From: Spirochaetaceae bacterium
GTDB taxonomy: Bacteria > Spirochaetota > Spirochaetia > CADAEX01
Length of the DNA stretch: 64,000 nucleotides
Assembly: GCA_009780675.1 (NCBI GenBank)
Contig: WQZP01000004.1
Span: forward strand, 54,295 to 118,294
Direction of reading: 5' to 3'
Shown here: positions 26,697-36,500 of the stretch, piece by piece
How the letters are laid out: each line of letters begins with the position of its first letter
Position numbering within the stretch: the stretch's first letter is position 1
Translations under genes and position numbers: made by a program
Notes under the pieces: generated by a model
Database searches by the model: none
Told to the model about the DNA's origin: nothing
Seen by the model: only the letters and a program-made list of their open reading frames with translations

Positions 26697-29383
26697 CGTC
26701 TCCTCTCCTGTCTGAATTGCCACATATAGAGCCTGTTATCCATGCCCACTCCAGCAACTTCTCTTTCCCTGCTGCCAAAAATGTCTCCGATAACAGGTCT
26801 GCCCCATACTGGCAAAGGAAAGCCATACAGGGAATTAAAATGCAGGGAATATCCGTGTAAGGCATTGCCTGCTCCTGTAAAAAACAGCTCGTTATCTGAA
26901 ACCATTATATAGCCTTCCTCCCTTACTGAAAGGCGCGGAACTTTCTGCGAGAAAACTTCTCCGTTAAGAGTTATATGGTACAAAGTCCCTTCAGACTCGA
27001 TTATCCAAAGGTTTTCCCCATCAAAAACAGGCTGCAGGAAAAACACTCCGTCAAGCTCCAGCGGAAACCCCGGAAGCTTTTCCGCAGCTTCGGTGTAAAC
27101 TGTAAGCACACCAGCTTGCGTTATAAAAGCTGCAAAGAAACGCGCTTGCGTGCCTGGATAACGTGCGCTGAAAAGCAATGGCGAACCAAAAGCTATGCCT
27201 GGCGCGTGGATCGGCCAGTTTGGAAGTGGGTTACCTGTCCCGTCAAGTATAAAGATTTCTCCGAAAATTATATCTTTGGGGTAAATACCAACAAAAGTCC
27301 TGTTGTTGAAGTTCAGAAAAGAGGGCGGGGAGCGCAGGGCAGAGGAAAAACTCTTCCACAAACTCACTGTTGCTCTGTTGTCCACAGTATAAACCGAACC
27401 ATCCTCACTGCTAAGAAAGAGCTTTTCTCCCCATGCTTCAGGCGCTGCAGAAAGCCGTATGCCTGTACTAATTGGAAATCCATGAGCGCTTTCCATATCC
27501 CTGTTCACAAGGTTCACATGGCCAAAAGAATCAACCACCCATACTTCTCCGGCAGCAGGATGCCTCAAGGTCTTGGGTATGGTATAGAGAGTTGCATGAG
27601 GAGAACCAAAATCCCTTAATTCTCTGATGCTTCTGTCAAGAGGATTAATAGAGAGTACATCCCTGCCTCTGGTTACAAGCAGCCTTGGGTTCCTGCCTGG
27701 GGAAACAGCCAAAAGACGATTTCCAGGCGTGCCTCTGCCTGGACTCGTGAGATCTATTGGATAACCCGGGACTGGGACTATACCGCCTCCAACACCAGGA
27801 ATAATCGACAGAGTAAGATTTAGTACACTGTTCTCCAGCGAAACCCGCACAAGACCTTGCCTATAAAGCCTGAGTATTGCTGTCATCTCATTGTTACCCC
27901 TAAGAAAAAAAGGGAGGGAGCGATCCAAAGAATAAAAAAGAATAATAGACGATGGGCCTGTCCTGTCCTGCGAAAGGGTTCGCCAAAGCTCCTGCCTTGG
28001 CAGCACTTCGTTTCGCCTAATAGCGTTAATCGCAGCAAGAAGGCTTTCAGCTGATTCAGAAATGAGCAAATAGTTATTATGCACTGCATAAAAAGGGGAT
28101 GGAATATCCGCGCCCAATAATGATAAAAGCGCATTCAGAAAACCCGGCACCTGTATTCTTGGAATGCGATTCCCATCCAGATTGAGTCTTATATTCTCAG
28201 ACAGAAAAACTGTTCTAAAGGCTCTGTCAAAAACTTCCCTGCGCTTTGCTTCATCCGCAATCTCCACGGCAAAAACCGGATGGGGTCTGCCCTCAAGCCC
28301 ATAAACCGCAAACTGGGAGCCTGTCCAGGAAAAGAGCAGCTCATCCAGACTCATGCGAAGAGTCATTCTTGCTGCGCTGTTTGCCCGGCGCATGGTAGTT
28401 TCCAACTCAACCCCGGCCGGAGTCCCGTGGGAAATGGCAGAAACCCCATCCAGGAGCTCCTGAAGGTTGCCAGCAGCAAGCAGTGTCATATACTGAGCAT
28501 CCCATGGAACAATGGATAAAAGAGGCGCTACCCGTGAATTTCTTTCTATGATCCTTCGCAGATCATCGTTACCCGTTCCCAGAGGCGCCAAAAGATTGAG
28601 ATTAAGCTGGTTAGGCATAACTGAAAGGCTAACTTCGACCTTGCCGGAAAATTCGAGCAAGCTAAGCGCAGAAAGCATCTGAGGGTCTGTTTCGCCGCTC
28701 TCCAGAATATTCAGCAAAGCATGAGGAGAAAGGAGCAAAGCAATATCATAATTCCTGGAATGAAAAGTTCCAGGGCCAGCGCCCCCACTCCGCGTGGCGT
28801 CATTCACTACAGATTCAAAAACTGCCAAGCTATTCGAAAACACAAGCAGATTCCGGTGATTCCCAATAAAGAACACTCCGCCATCATCCAGGCGGAACTC
28901 AAAGCGGGAACGCCCTCTCTCTTGCACATAAGAAAGACCAGGCACATTGAGCCTTTTTGCCACTGTTGGAAGAACCCTCAAGAGAGGCGACAAAATCCCG
29001 GTATCCCAGACAGCAAGCATACGCTCTTCGGGCAATATCGCAGCCTTCAGCCGCTGCCCCGCAAGCATGCGAACCAGCCTGTTCTCCGTGACCCCGGAAT
29101 TCCTTATCTGGTTAAACACAGAAATAAGCGGGGCAAGCTCTGACAACGCCATAATATCAGGTAGCGCTTCGTGCCTCACCACATTCTTCACAAGCCGCAT
29201 TGTATCCGGAACACTCACATAAAGGTAAAACTCCTCGGGAAACACTGAATCAGGAGCAACCCTCCCAATAAAAGAAAGCCCCACCATAAGAATGGGGAGC
29301 GCAATAATAACGCAAAGTATAATAATGATGATTTTAGGCACCAGGGATTTTTTCTTTTTGGGAAGCGCTTGATTGTTATCCAT
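26693..29383 (-). CDS. Membrane-anchored protein with a Treponema-type DUF3352-like domain plus C-terminal beta-propeller
   Basis: This protein of about 896 residues has a Lys-rich start and one membrane anchor (about 15-40), then an extracytoplasmic body. Residues to about 545 are clearly paralogous to the 519-residue protein at 45.4 kb: shared blocks include 'LLFSWTG', 'REVFDRAF' and 'LLISESAESLLAAINAIRRN'. The remaining 350 residues are a series of beta blades ('LFLSSEDGSVYTVDNRATVS', 'GENLWIIESEGTLYHITLNG') typical of PQQ-like propellers. The function is unknown; a periplasmic sensor or assembly role is conceivable. ATG 29383 is preferred over TTG 29419. Coupled (ATGA) to the TPR lipoprotein gene. 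Confidence 0.75.
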   Translation of the reverse strand: MDNNQALPKKKKSLVPKIIIIILCVIIALPILMVGLSFIGRVAPDSVFPEEFYLYVSVPDTMRLVKNVVRHEALPDIMALSELAPLISVFNQIRNSGVTENRLVRMLAGQRLKAAILPEERMLAVWDTGILSPLLRVLPTVAKRLNVPGLSYVQERGRSRFEFRLDDGGVFFIGNHRNLLVFSNSLAVFESVVNDATRSGGAGPGTFHSRNYDIALLLSPHALLNILESGETDPQMLSALSLLEFSGKVEVSLSVMPNQLNLNLLAPLGTGNDDLRRIIERNSRVAPLLSIVPWDAQYMTLLAAGNLQELLDGVSAISHGTPAGVELETTMRRANSAARMTLRMSLDELLFSWTGSQFAVYGLEGRPHPVFAVEIADEAKRREVFDRAFRTVFLSENIRLNLDGNRIPRIQVPGFLNALLSLLGADIPSPFYAVHNNYLLISESAESLLAAINAIRRNEVLPRQELWRTLSQDRTGPSSIILFYSLDRSLPFFLRGNNEMTAILRLYRQGLVRVSLENSVLNLTLSIIPGVGGGIVPVPGYPIDLTSPGRGTPGNRLLAVSPGRNPRLLVTRGRDVLSINPLDRSIRELRDFGSPHATLYTIPKTLRHPAAGEVWVVDSFGHVNLVNRDMESAHGFPISTGIRLSAAPEAWGEKLFLSSEDGSVYTVDNRATVSLWKSFSSALRSPPSFLNFNNRTFVGIYPKDIIFGEIFILDGTGNPLPNWPIHAPGIAFGSPLLFSARYPGTQARFFAAFITQAGVLTVYTEAAEKLPGFPLELDGVFFLQPVFDGENLWIIESEGTLYHITLNGEVFSQKVPRLSVREEGYIMVSDNELFFTGAGNALHGYSLHFNSLYGFPLPVWGRPVIGDIFGSREREVAGVGMDNRLYMWQFRQERRR

Positions 29384-29516
29384 GAATCCATTTTCATAGA
29401 CAAAAGAGAAAAAAGTCAATAGCGCAACAGGAAGGAGGAAGAAGCCACATCAAGTGTTCACTGTCATGCCTGCTGGGCCAACACATTACGCACGCAAAAA
29501 AAGTCGCGCTGGCAGC

Positions 29517-30215
29517 CTAAAAGAATCTGTATGCTTCCACATCCACGATATCGACTTTTATCCTGACAGAAGCTGTATATAATCCGGCTGCATACCTGAT
29601 AACAGGCGGCTCAGCAAAAACAAAACTACCAGTAATTGTCCTCGGCTTATTGTGTACCCGCCTTCTCATGTAACTCCTTACACTCTCTTTCACAGCCTGC
29701 TCTATAGCCTCGATTCTCGACTCTGCCCCAATGTTCGCAAAACTGGTCCCGGATCCACCAATCACAGGAAAAGCGCTGCTGTTCCAGAAGTTCAGCCATG
29801 CCAGGTGGCGCTCTTCGCACCGATACTCAAGCCTCACAAAAGTCCTTGTATCGTCCCGCCTTGTCCCCCTCACACGCATCGCAGGATCCCCAAATCGGAT
29901 CGTCGAAGTTGGAACAATCGAAAATTCCTCCCCCACGCCCCGCCGTAAATCGCTCGGCGTATAAGAAAAACTAAAACCATATATCATGCCAGAATAGACA
30001 AAAACCGCCTCATCCAGAAGATCCTTTATCCTGTTAGTCGCCTCTTCTTCCTGCGTAGCTCGATTTCTTTCTATATTACCAAACACAGGGCTGTTTTCCG
30101 CAAAAAACCAGAACTCACTACTGAGTATAGGCAAGTCCCTGATCTGAGCCCACCCCAACCCGCAAAAGAGAGTCAAAAGTATCGATAAAATTAAATATTT
30201 TTTTATAAAAACCAC
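29517..30215 (-). CDS. Exported hypothetical protein
   Basis: This 232-residue protein has a clear Sec signal peptide ('LTLFCGLGWAQ', cleavage near residue 23). The mature part is beta-rich with many Arg and aromatic residues, and a conserved-looking C-terminal segment at 'RIEAIEQAVKESVRSYMRRR' followed by two long strands. I cannot assign a family. The start is GTG 30215 with AAAGGA about 8 bases upstream. It shares direction and raised G+C with the two coupled genes downstream (134-base gap), so the three may form one envelope-related unit. Confidence 0.65.
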   Translation of the reverse strand: MVFIKKYLILSILLTLFCGLGWAQIRDLPILSSEFWFFAENSPVFGNIERNRATQEEEATNRIKDLLDEAVFVYSGMIYGFSFSYTPSDLRRGVGEEFSIVPTSTIRFGDPAMRVRGTRRDDTRTFVRLEYRCEERHLAWLNFWNSSAFPVIGGSGTSFANIGAESRIEAIEQAVKESVRSYMRRRVHNKPRTITGSFVFAEPPVIRYAAGLYTASVRIKVDIVDVEAYRFF

Positions 30216-30284
30216 AGATCAAATCCTTTATTTCCACAGTTGCGTTTGACGCCTTTTATATTATCGGCTCATGGATAAAATCTG

Positions 30285-30917
30285 TTACCTTCCCCGAAAA
30301 AAAACATCAGCTGGATTTATTCCAAGGCGTATCCATATATACAAATATGCAAAAGCAAATCCTGCAAGGTGGGTAAGATGAGCAACTCCCGAAGTGGTAC
30401 GAGTGAGTTGTGAAAAAATTTCTATACATGTATATATAATAACCAACCAGGTTGATCTTATAGGGATAATTCCCATTACATAAATAACTGAATTCGGAAA
30501 AAACACTGCATATCCAAAAAGAACTGCGTAAACAGCCCCGGAAGCGCCAAGCAAAAAGACCCCGACATTTCCTGTTGATACATAAAAAAAGAAGGAAAAA
30601 ATACCTGCTGCAATGCCGCAGAAGAAGTAAAAAAGAAGAAATTCTTTGCTGCCGAGTTTTCTTTCAAGCGCAAACCCAAAAAAGAAAAGAGCGAGCATAT
30701 TAAAAAGTATGTGCGTGAGGTTTGCATGGGTAAACATATATGTTATAAACTGCCATACAAAGTGAAATTCCATAATAATGGCAGGGTTCATTGCCAGGTA
30801 AATTATATAGTTACGATTAAAAGATGTTAAAAGAAAAACAAGAAAATTAATTGTAATAATAAATAAAGCAAAGTTATTGTAATTATAATCAAATGGTTTT
30901 CTGATCGGATTTTGCAT
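30285..30917 (-). CDS. Rhomboid-family intramembrane serine protease
   Basis: This 210-residue protein has six membrane segments. The catalytic Ser126 lies in 'LLGASGAVYAV' (the GxSG motif of TM4) and His183 in 'HLTHLAGFAFAY' (TM6). The L1 loop has 'FTHANLTHILFNM', matching the rhomboid HxxxxHxxxN pattern. Rhomboids cut transmembrane helices of substrate proteins in the cytoplasmic membrane; the substrates are not predictable here. Complete compared with the minimal six-segment bacterial form. Monocistronic or with the upstream prenyl synthase gene (49-base gap). Confidence 0.92.
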   Translation of the reverse strand: MQNPIRKPFDYNYNNFALFIITINFLVFLLTSFNRNYIIYLAMNPAIIMEFHFVWQFITYMFTHANLTHILFNMLALFFFGFALERKLGSKEFLLFYFFCGIAAGIFSFFFYVSTGNVGVFLLGASGAVYAVLFGYAVFFPNSVIYVMGIIPIRSTWLVIIYTCIEIFSQLTRTTSGVAHLTHLAGFAFAYLYIWIRLGINPADVFFRGR

Positions 30918-30966
30918 AAGATTCCACCTCGTATTATGTCATACCAGCAAAAAGCCGGTACCTATA

Positions 30967-32019
30967 TTATTTAAAAGAATCAAAGATAAAAGAAATAAGT
31001 TCTCTTGCTGTTGATTTTTCATACCTGCTTTCAATTGTTTTCGCAGAACGTTCCAGTATATCCAAAGCCTTTATCTTTGCTTTTTCTATAGAATTATTTT
31101 TTTCAAGAAGACTGATTGCTTTCTCAACAGCCCTATCCCTCTTCTCTGTATCTATGCTCGCTGCCTCATTAAAACATAAAGCAAGCGCTTCGATATCCCC
31201 TTTATCCTGATTAAAAAGTATTACTGGAAGGCTTTTTTTCCCTTCTATAATATCATCTCCCCTTTTTTTACCAGGATTTCCCTTTGTAAGATTTATCACA
31301 TCATCAATGATTTGAAACCCTACCCCCATCTCTTCGCAAGCGCGGGCAACTTCACATATCTCCCCCTCGCTGCTTCCGGAAGCTGAAAGCGCAATCTCCG
31401 CAGAAAGCCTTGAAAGCGCGCCAGTTTTGAACCTGCACATCTGATGATACTCCTCTTCCTCTGGGAAAAAAGAGTGGTCATTATGCCATTGTATATCAAG
31501 CCCCTGCCCTATATGGAGACGGGTCATTGCTTTTGTATAATAACAGTAAAACAAAAACTTCTGCGAATCATCAAAATCAGACTTTTCAATTGCATCAAAA
31601 GCAAGAAAATAGAGAAAATTCGCACTGTTTATCCCCATATCAACGCCGTGCAATATATGTATGGCTGGCTTTCCCCGCCGCAAATCAGAATTGTCTTCGA
31701 TATCATCTACAATCAAACTTGCATTATGCGCCATTTCCACCAATGATGTTAGCGGGATTATTTTCGCTGCATCACTATTTTTGATTTCATACAGAAGAGA
31801 CATAAGCATTGGACGCCATCTTTTTCCGCCCCTTTCCAACAAATCAAGCAGAGGAGTATTTATGTTCCAAATATATTCCATAAAACTTTTACTAAAATTA
31901 TCTTTAGAAATCCCCGCTGTATTTGCAGCCCATGAAACATCTTTTCCTTTTGGTAAAATAGTATAAAGATGTTCTTCTATTTTTTTTAGCCTGAGGTTAT
32001 AATCATTAATCATAAACAT
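30967..32019 (-). CDS. Polyprenyl (trans-isoprenyl) diphosphate synthase
   Basis: This 350-residue all-helical prenyltransferase has the first Asp-rich motif 'DDIEDNSD', the preceding 'GGKRWRPML' substrate Lys/Arg motif and the second Asp motif 'QIIDDVINL'. It condenses isopentenyl diphosphate onto an allylic diphosphate, for quinone or undecaprenyl-type chains. Chain length cannot be told safely: large residues before the first motif ('EMAHNASLIV') are normal for medium and long chains. Start at ATG 32019 or the in-frame ATG 32013. Divergent from rlmE. Confidence 0.9.
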   Translation of the reverse strand: MFMINDYNLRLKKIEEHLYTILPKGKDVSWAANTAGISKDNFSKSFMEYIWNINTPLLDLLERGGKRWRPMLMSLLYEIKNSDAAKIIPLTSLVEMAHNASLIVDDIEDNSDLRRGKPAIHILHGVDMGINSANFLYFLAFDAIEKSDFDDSQKFLFYCYYTKAMTRLHIGQGLDIQWHNDHSFFPEEEEYHQMCRFKTGALSRLSAEIALSASGSSEGEICEVARACEEMGVGFQIIDDVINLTKGNPGKKRGDDIIEGKKSLPVILFNQDKGDIEALALCFNEAASIDTEKRDRAVEKAISLLEKNNSIEKAKIKALDILERSAKTIESRYEKSTARELISFIFDSFK

Positions 32020-32047
32020 ACTTTAAAGGGAAACAAAAATTAGCTCA

Positions 32048-32692
32048 ATGGGTAAAAAAGAGAATCCCCATACAAACGACCATTATGCCATAAAAGCAAA
32101 AAAAGAGGGATATCCTGCGAGGTCTGTATATAAACTGATGGAGATTCAGCAAAAATTTAAAATTATCGATAAATCTTCAGGGGTCCTTGATATTGGGGCA
32201 GCTCCGGGAAGCTGGAGTCTTTATATTCTTAAAGAACTTAAAGGTGGTTTTCTTGTTTCTGTCGATATTATAATGATGGATATTGGCTATAAAGGAGATA
32301 ATTTTGCTTTTCTTCAGGGTGATGCTTTTGCAGAAGAAATGCTGACTAAAATTAAAGAAAAAGGGCCTTATAAAACTGTTTTAAGTGACGCAGCCCCTTC
32401 TACAACAGGAAACAGGACAGTAGATACAGAAAGGTCTCTGCAATTGGTAGAATCTGTTATTGATTTGGCGGAAAAAACACTTTCACAAGGGGGCAACCTT
32501 GTTGTAAAAATATTCCAGGGCGGTGGAGAAAAACAAATTACAGAAAGAATGAAAAAAATGTTTAAAAGTGTTAAAATATTTAAACCAGATGCTGTAAAAA
32601 AAATCTCATTTGAAACATATTTAATAGGGACCGGAATGACCTACCCCGGCGATCGGGGACACCTCTGCCGAGAGGATAGGAGCAGTCATTGA
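32048..32692 (+). CDS. rlmE: 23S rRNA (uridine-2'-O-)methyltransferase, RlmE/FtsJ family
   Basis: This 214-residue Rossmann methyltransferase has the N-terminal 'YPARSVYKLMEIQQKF' (catalytic Lys), the AdoMet loop 'VLDIGAAPGSWSLYIL', 'LSDAAPSTTGN' (catalytic Asp), 'NLVVKIFQGGG' (Lys) and 'SFETYLIG' (Glu), completing the K-D-K-E tetrad. In Escherichia coli this enzyme methylates U2552 in the ribosomal A loop. The stop overlaps the start of the next gene by four bases (TTGA). Confidence 0.93.
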   Translation: MGKKENPHTNDHYAIKAKKEGYPARSVYKLMEIQQKFKIIDKSSGVLDIGAAPGSWSLYILKELKGGFLVSVDIIMMDIGYKGDNFAFLQGDAFAEEMLTKIKEKGPYKTVLSDAAPSTTGNRTVDTERSLQLVESVIDLAEKTLSQGGNLVVKIFQGGGEKQITERMKKMFKSVKIFKPDAVKKISFETYLIGTGMTYPGDRGHLCREDRSSH

Positions 32693-33444
32693 ATAAAACT
32701 ATATCTATTTGCTGTATTATAACATTTATATCTCTTTTTATTGCTTCCTGCATAACAATTACAGATAACACAGGAAACACAGCCAGAAACAGCTCGCCCT
32801 CCGAGAGAAGTATTTTTTCAAGAGAACGGGGGTCCTCAAATACTACTGCCAGAGACAATAGACTTGTCAGAAAAAACACGAACGAAGTTGAAAACATCAG
32901 AAAAAAACTTGTTGAAGGGGCACACAAGTTTAAAGGGGCAAGAAGCCTTGTTGTAAACGGCAGAAGATTCAATATGGATTGTTCCGGAGTTGTTGCTGCA
33001 ATTTATTACTATGCAGGGATCGATTTACAGAAATATTTTCCTTATCACACTGGATCTGGAACTGAAAGAATTTATGCAATCCTTCGAGAAAGAAGGTTAA
33101 TCAAAAAAACATGGTTGCCAAAACCAGGCGATATAGTTTTCTGGGATAATACTTTTGACAGAAACAGGAATGGCAGAGCAGACGACCCTCTTACCCATGT
33201 AGGAATGGTTGTCTCGGTTGACAGGCAGGGAAATATTACATACGTTCACCATAATTACAGACGTGGAATAGTTTTTGAATATATGAACATCCGCCAAAAA
33301 AATGTTGAATCACAGATAATCAATGGACAAAGAGTTATTATAAATTCACCAATGCGGGCAAGGGAACACGGAACCAGAGGAAATAATCTTTGGTTGTCTG
33401 GCCAACTTGTAAACTCTTTTGGCGAAGCATATCACCTTGAGTAG
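32689..33444 (+). CDS. NlpC/P60-type cell-wall peptidase, lipoprotein
   Basis: This 251-residue protein has a lipoprotein signal (lipobox 'LFIASC', Cys21), a low-complexity Ser/Asn/Arg linker (25-65), then a papain-like NlpC/P60 domain with Cys98 in 'NMDCSGVV', His170 in 'PLTHVGMVV' and a following polar residue in 'YVHHNYRRG'. 'KPGDIVFWD' is the family's usual mid-motif. Enzymes of this type cut peptide crosslinks of peptidoglycan. The start is a TTG with AGGAG 6 bases upstream, overlapping the rlmE stop, so translation is probably coupled. Confidence 0.85.
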   Translation: MNKTISICCIITFISLFIASCITITDNTGNTARNSSPSERSIFSRERGSSNTTARDNRLVRKNTNEVENIRKKLVEGAHKFKGARSLVVNGRRFNMDCSGVVAAIYYYAGIDLQKYFPYHTGSGTERIYAILRERRLIKKTWLPKPGDIVFWDNTFDRNRNGRADDPLTHVGMVVSVDRQGNITYVHHNYRRGIVFEYMNIRQKNVESQIINGQRVIINSPMRAREHGTRGNNLWLSGQLVNSFGEAYHLE

Positions 33445-33463
33445 CGCCCCTATTCATTTTGGG

Positions 33464-33499
33464 CTATAACACCCCCCCACTGCGGATGGAATGTTATAG
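33464..33499. repeat. Inverted repeat between convergent genes
   Basis: CTATAACA (33464-33471) and TGTTATAG (33492-33499) are perfect arms around a 20-base loop containing CCCCCCC. The repeat lies between the peptidase and carboxylase stops. There is no clean T run, so its terminator role is uncertain; the loop's CGGATGG resembles the core of the 39.1 kb repeats. Confidence 0.5.
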
Positions 33500-33503
33500 T
33501 TCT

Positions 33504-36500
33504 CTATCGTCCCTTCTGCACTTCCTGCTCGACCCTTCCAGCCACATAAGCTCGCAGGTCTTTAACAGTAACTATAGCATCTATTGAGCCCACTTTTTTA
33601 GCGCGCTCTACAGAATGTATCTTATCAAATTTCTGGGCTAAAGTTGCCTGTTTTTCGTTGTGAACGCGGCGGAATACCTCATTGAAATCTTTTTGAGAAA
33701 AAGGGTGATCTGATTTTAGCATTTCCTCTGCTTTCATCACCTCTGGGTCCTGATATGTTTCCTTGAGAACAAGCGAAGAGAAAACAACTGCTGCTGCTGG
33801 CGCGCCGCCAATAACCGAAGCATACGCTCCTTCCAGCGCCACGCTATGCAAACCTGGATTCAGGTGCCGTGAGAAAACAACGTAAGCGCCTCCGTGATAA
33901 CGCGCAATAACAACAAAGATAATTGGTCCGCGGAAGTTTACAACAGCCCGGCCTATTTCCGCTCCATACTCAAGCTGAAGCTTTCGCAGAGATTCAGGCG
34001 AACCATCAAAACCAGAAAGGTTTGCCAGAATAACCACAGGAAGGGCACCGGAAAAAGCATTGATTCCACGAGCAACTTTTTTGGAACTCAATGGGAACAA
34101 TGTTCCCCCTGACCATGTTTCCGGACCATCATAAGGGATTTCGCCATGCCTTGGAAGCACGCGGCTTTCTATACCAATAAGACCAACAGCGTAACCCGCT
34201 ATTCTGGCTTCCCAAACTACAGCTGTTTCTGCATCGCGCATTCCGCCCCATCGTTCCAGATGAGGTGCATCCTGGTCAACAAGCGCAGCCATAACCTGCC
34301 TGATATCAAAAGCCTTTTTGCGCTCAGGATTTAATACCGGGCTAAAAATGTCGCTTATTGAGGCAAATCCCTGACCCAGGGTATCGTGATATGGGTGGTT
34401 GCCTATGTCTCTGGTCACAGGATCTGCTGTGATGATTCGCGCAGGGAAGGGTTTGCCTGGTTCCTTGTAGGTAAGACTGTAATGTTCCATCAGAACAGCC
34501 CAGGCTTCTTTGATATTTTTTACGCGGATTTGCGCTTGTCCATTAGGCTCCATAATCCTTGTGACTCCGCCAATTCCAACATTGTCTTCTGCAGAAACCG
34601 AGCCGGAAAAATCCAAAGCCTTTTTGCCAGTCAAAAGCATAGCTGCGTCTTCGGTCATAATGAGCAAGCCACGCGTGTGCATCAGCATTGTGGCTTCTGC
34701 GTTCCAGTAACTCTGAGCGCCCACATTTATGCCAGCCACAATTACATTCAGCTCTTTTCCAGCCTGTGTGTATTTTATGATACGGCGAAGTGTCCTTGCA
34801 GTCCAGTCAAGGTTTTCGGTTCCGGAATCCATGTCAATGCGCGCGCCAGAAGAAACAGGGAGAAATTCCGCAGGTATATCAAGGTCTTCTGCAAGATCCA
34901 GAGCTGCGTTGATACGGCAACATTCTGTTTCAGTAAGCGACCCGAAATCTCCTGTAGAGTCTGATATTATAATGACACGCTGTATATTTCTCTCATCCGG
35001 CAAACGGTTTGTTATTAGACCAAAAACAATGTTTCCAGTGTTCTGTCCGTAAGGGCGTCCAGCCACAGAGCAGTAAGCTTTACCCTGTTTTCCCCCATCT
35101 CCTGAAAGATCGAACTCTTCAAACTCACCAGGAAGGGTTCCAGAGGTTACCATGCGGATAAACTCGTAAGGATAAAAAGTGTTTCTTTGCCGCGAACGGA
35201 CAACCCTGGCAATGTATGAATCCATTGGCTGTATGGAGGTATATACTGGCTCCCTGCTGGAGAAGGTAAAGCTTGTTCCCACGAAATTTTCAAAAAGAAG
35301 TTCTTTTTCCTCTATTTGTCCTGTTTCCTCAGAAAGCAGGCGGCAGTAAATTGAAAGCTCTTCCAGACCAAGGTCTGTTGTTCGCGCTGCAAGAATCGAA
35401 GCATAGTCCTGGATTTGGCGCAGGGAAGCGATCATAACAGGCTGTATATGAATAACAATTCTATTCCAGTGCAAGCAATTGCGGCGACGCATCTGCTCAG
35501 CACGGAAAGCATGTACTGCATCCATAAAGGTTTTTTCAAACGCTGCCATGCGGTCAATAGCCCCCTCTGGAGTCATTTCTACGCGAATGGAGGAAACCTC
35601 TACAAAAGCCACAAGCCGCTCATCACGCTTGTTTTCTTCGCTCGCGCAGTGCACGAGCCAAAAACCTGCGCCAGATTGCAAAAACTCTGTGCGAAAAAAT
35701 TCAAGCCGCCGGATACCCAACTCCCTGTAGGAGAGTGGGCTCATTGTGGAGTGACGCTCATCAGTCTTCCACGAAGTATTTTGCGGAATAAAGGTGTTCC
35801 ATTCAATTTCTCCAGTGCTGATAAAGCCAACACTAAGGTGTTCTGCACAGAGAGGGAATTTTTCAAGGTCTTTTGCAATTTTTTCAGCTGCGGCATTTTT
35901 ATCCGCGCTTTTTACAAACACAATGATTTCCCTTTTTTCTTTTGCCACTTGCGGCGCGCTGCCAAAAACATTCGCAATCCGGGATAAGTTCTCTTTGAGC
36001 GCTGCTTCTTCTGTTACAACAAGAAGCGCTTTTCCAGAGGACCCGGGGGCGCCATGTTCTGTGAAAGAGAGCACACTCAGGCAACCGCTGTTATTTTCCA
36101 TGAGTTTCACATCTTTGCAAACTCTGTCGCGGTTCATCCTTCGGCTCAAAGCTTCCATGGCTATATCAGATGTTTCTTTTTCCTTTTTATTCAAACAAAA
36201 AGAGACATATTCCGGAATCAAAGCATCGCCCAAGTCCAGAAGTCTGTTCCAAAAAATATCCTCGCTGCGCTTTGCTAGCCGGGCTTTCTGGATAAGATCA
36301 ATAGCCCGTTTTACCTGAGCTCGCTTTTGCTCCTCAATATTTTGGAGCCGTTCCCGGTCAAAAAGCATATATCGTGTATTAATAGCAACAGAAGCAAGAG
36401 CTGGAAAATTACCTTGTGACAGAAGAATAAGTTCATTCAGGAGTCTTGCGCTTGCCTCATCTGTCGATAGACAGCTTGTTTTGGAAAGCACAGAGACAAG

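Noticed and set aside
26097..27619. Long plus-strand ORFs opposite the TPR lipoprotein and propeller genes
   Set aside because: They arise from the higher G+C of this block; the minus-strand genes have signal peptides, repeats and a paralogue.
29215..29403. 62-codon ORF overlapping the start of the 896-residue gene
   Set aside because: It is a frame-shifted shadow; its ATG lies upstream of the real start, and the codons do not continue into any recognisable domain.
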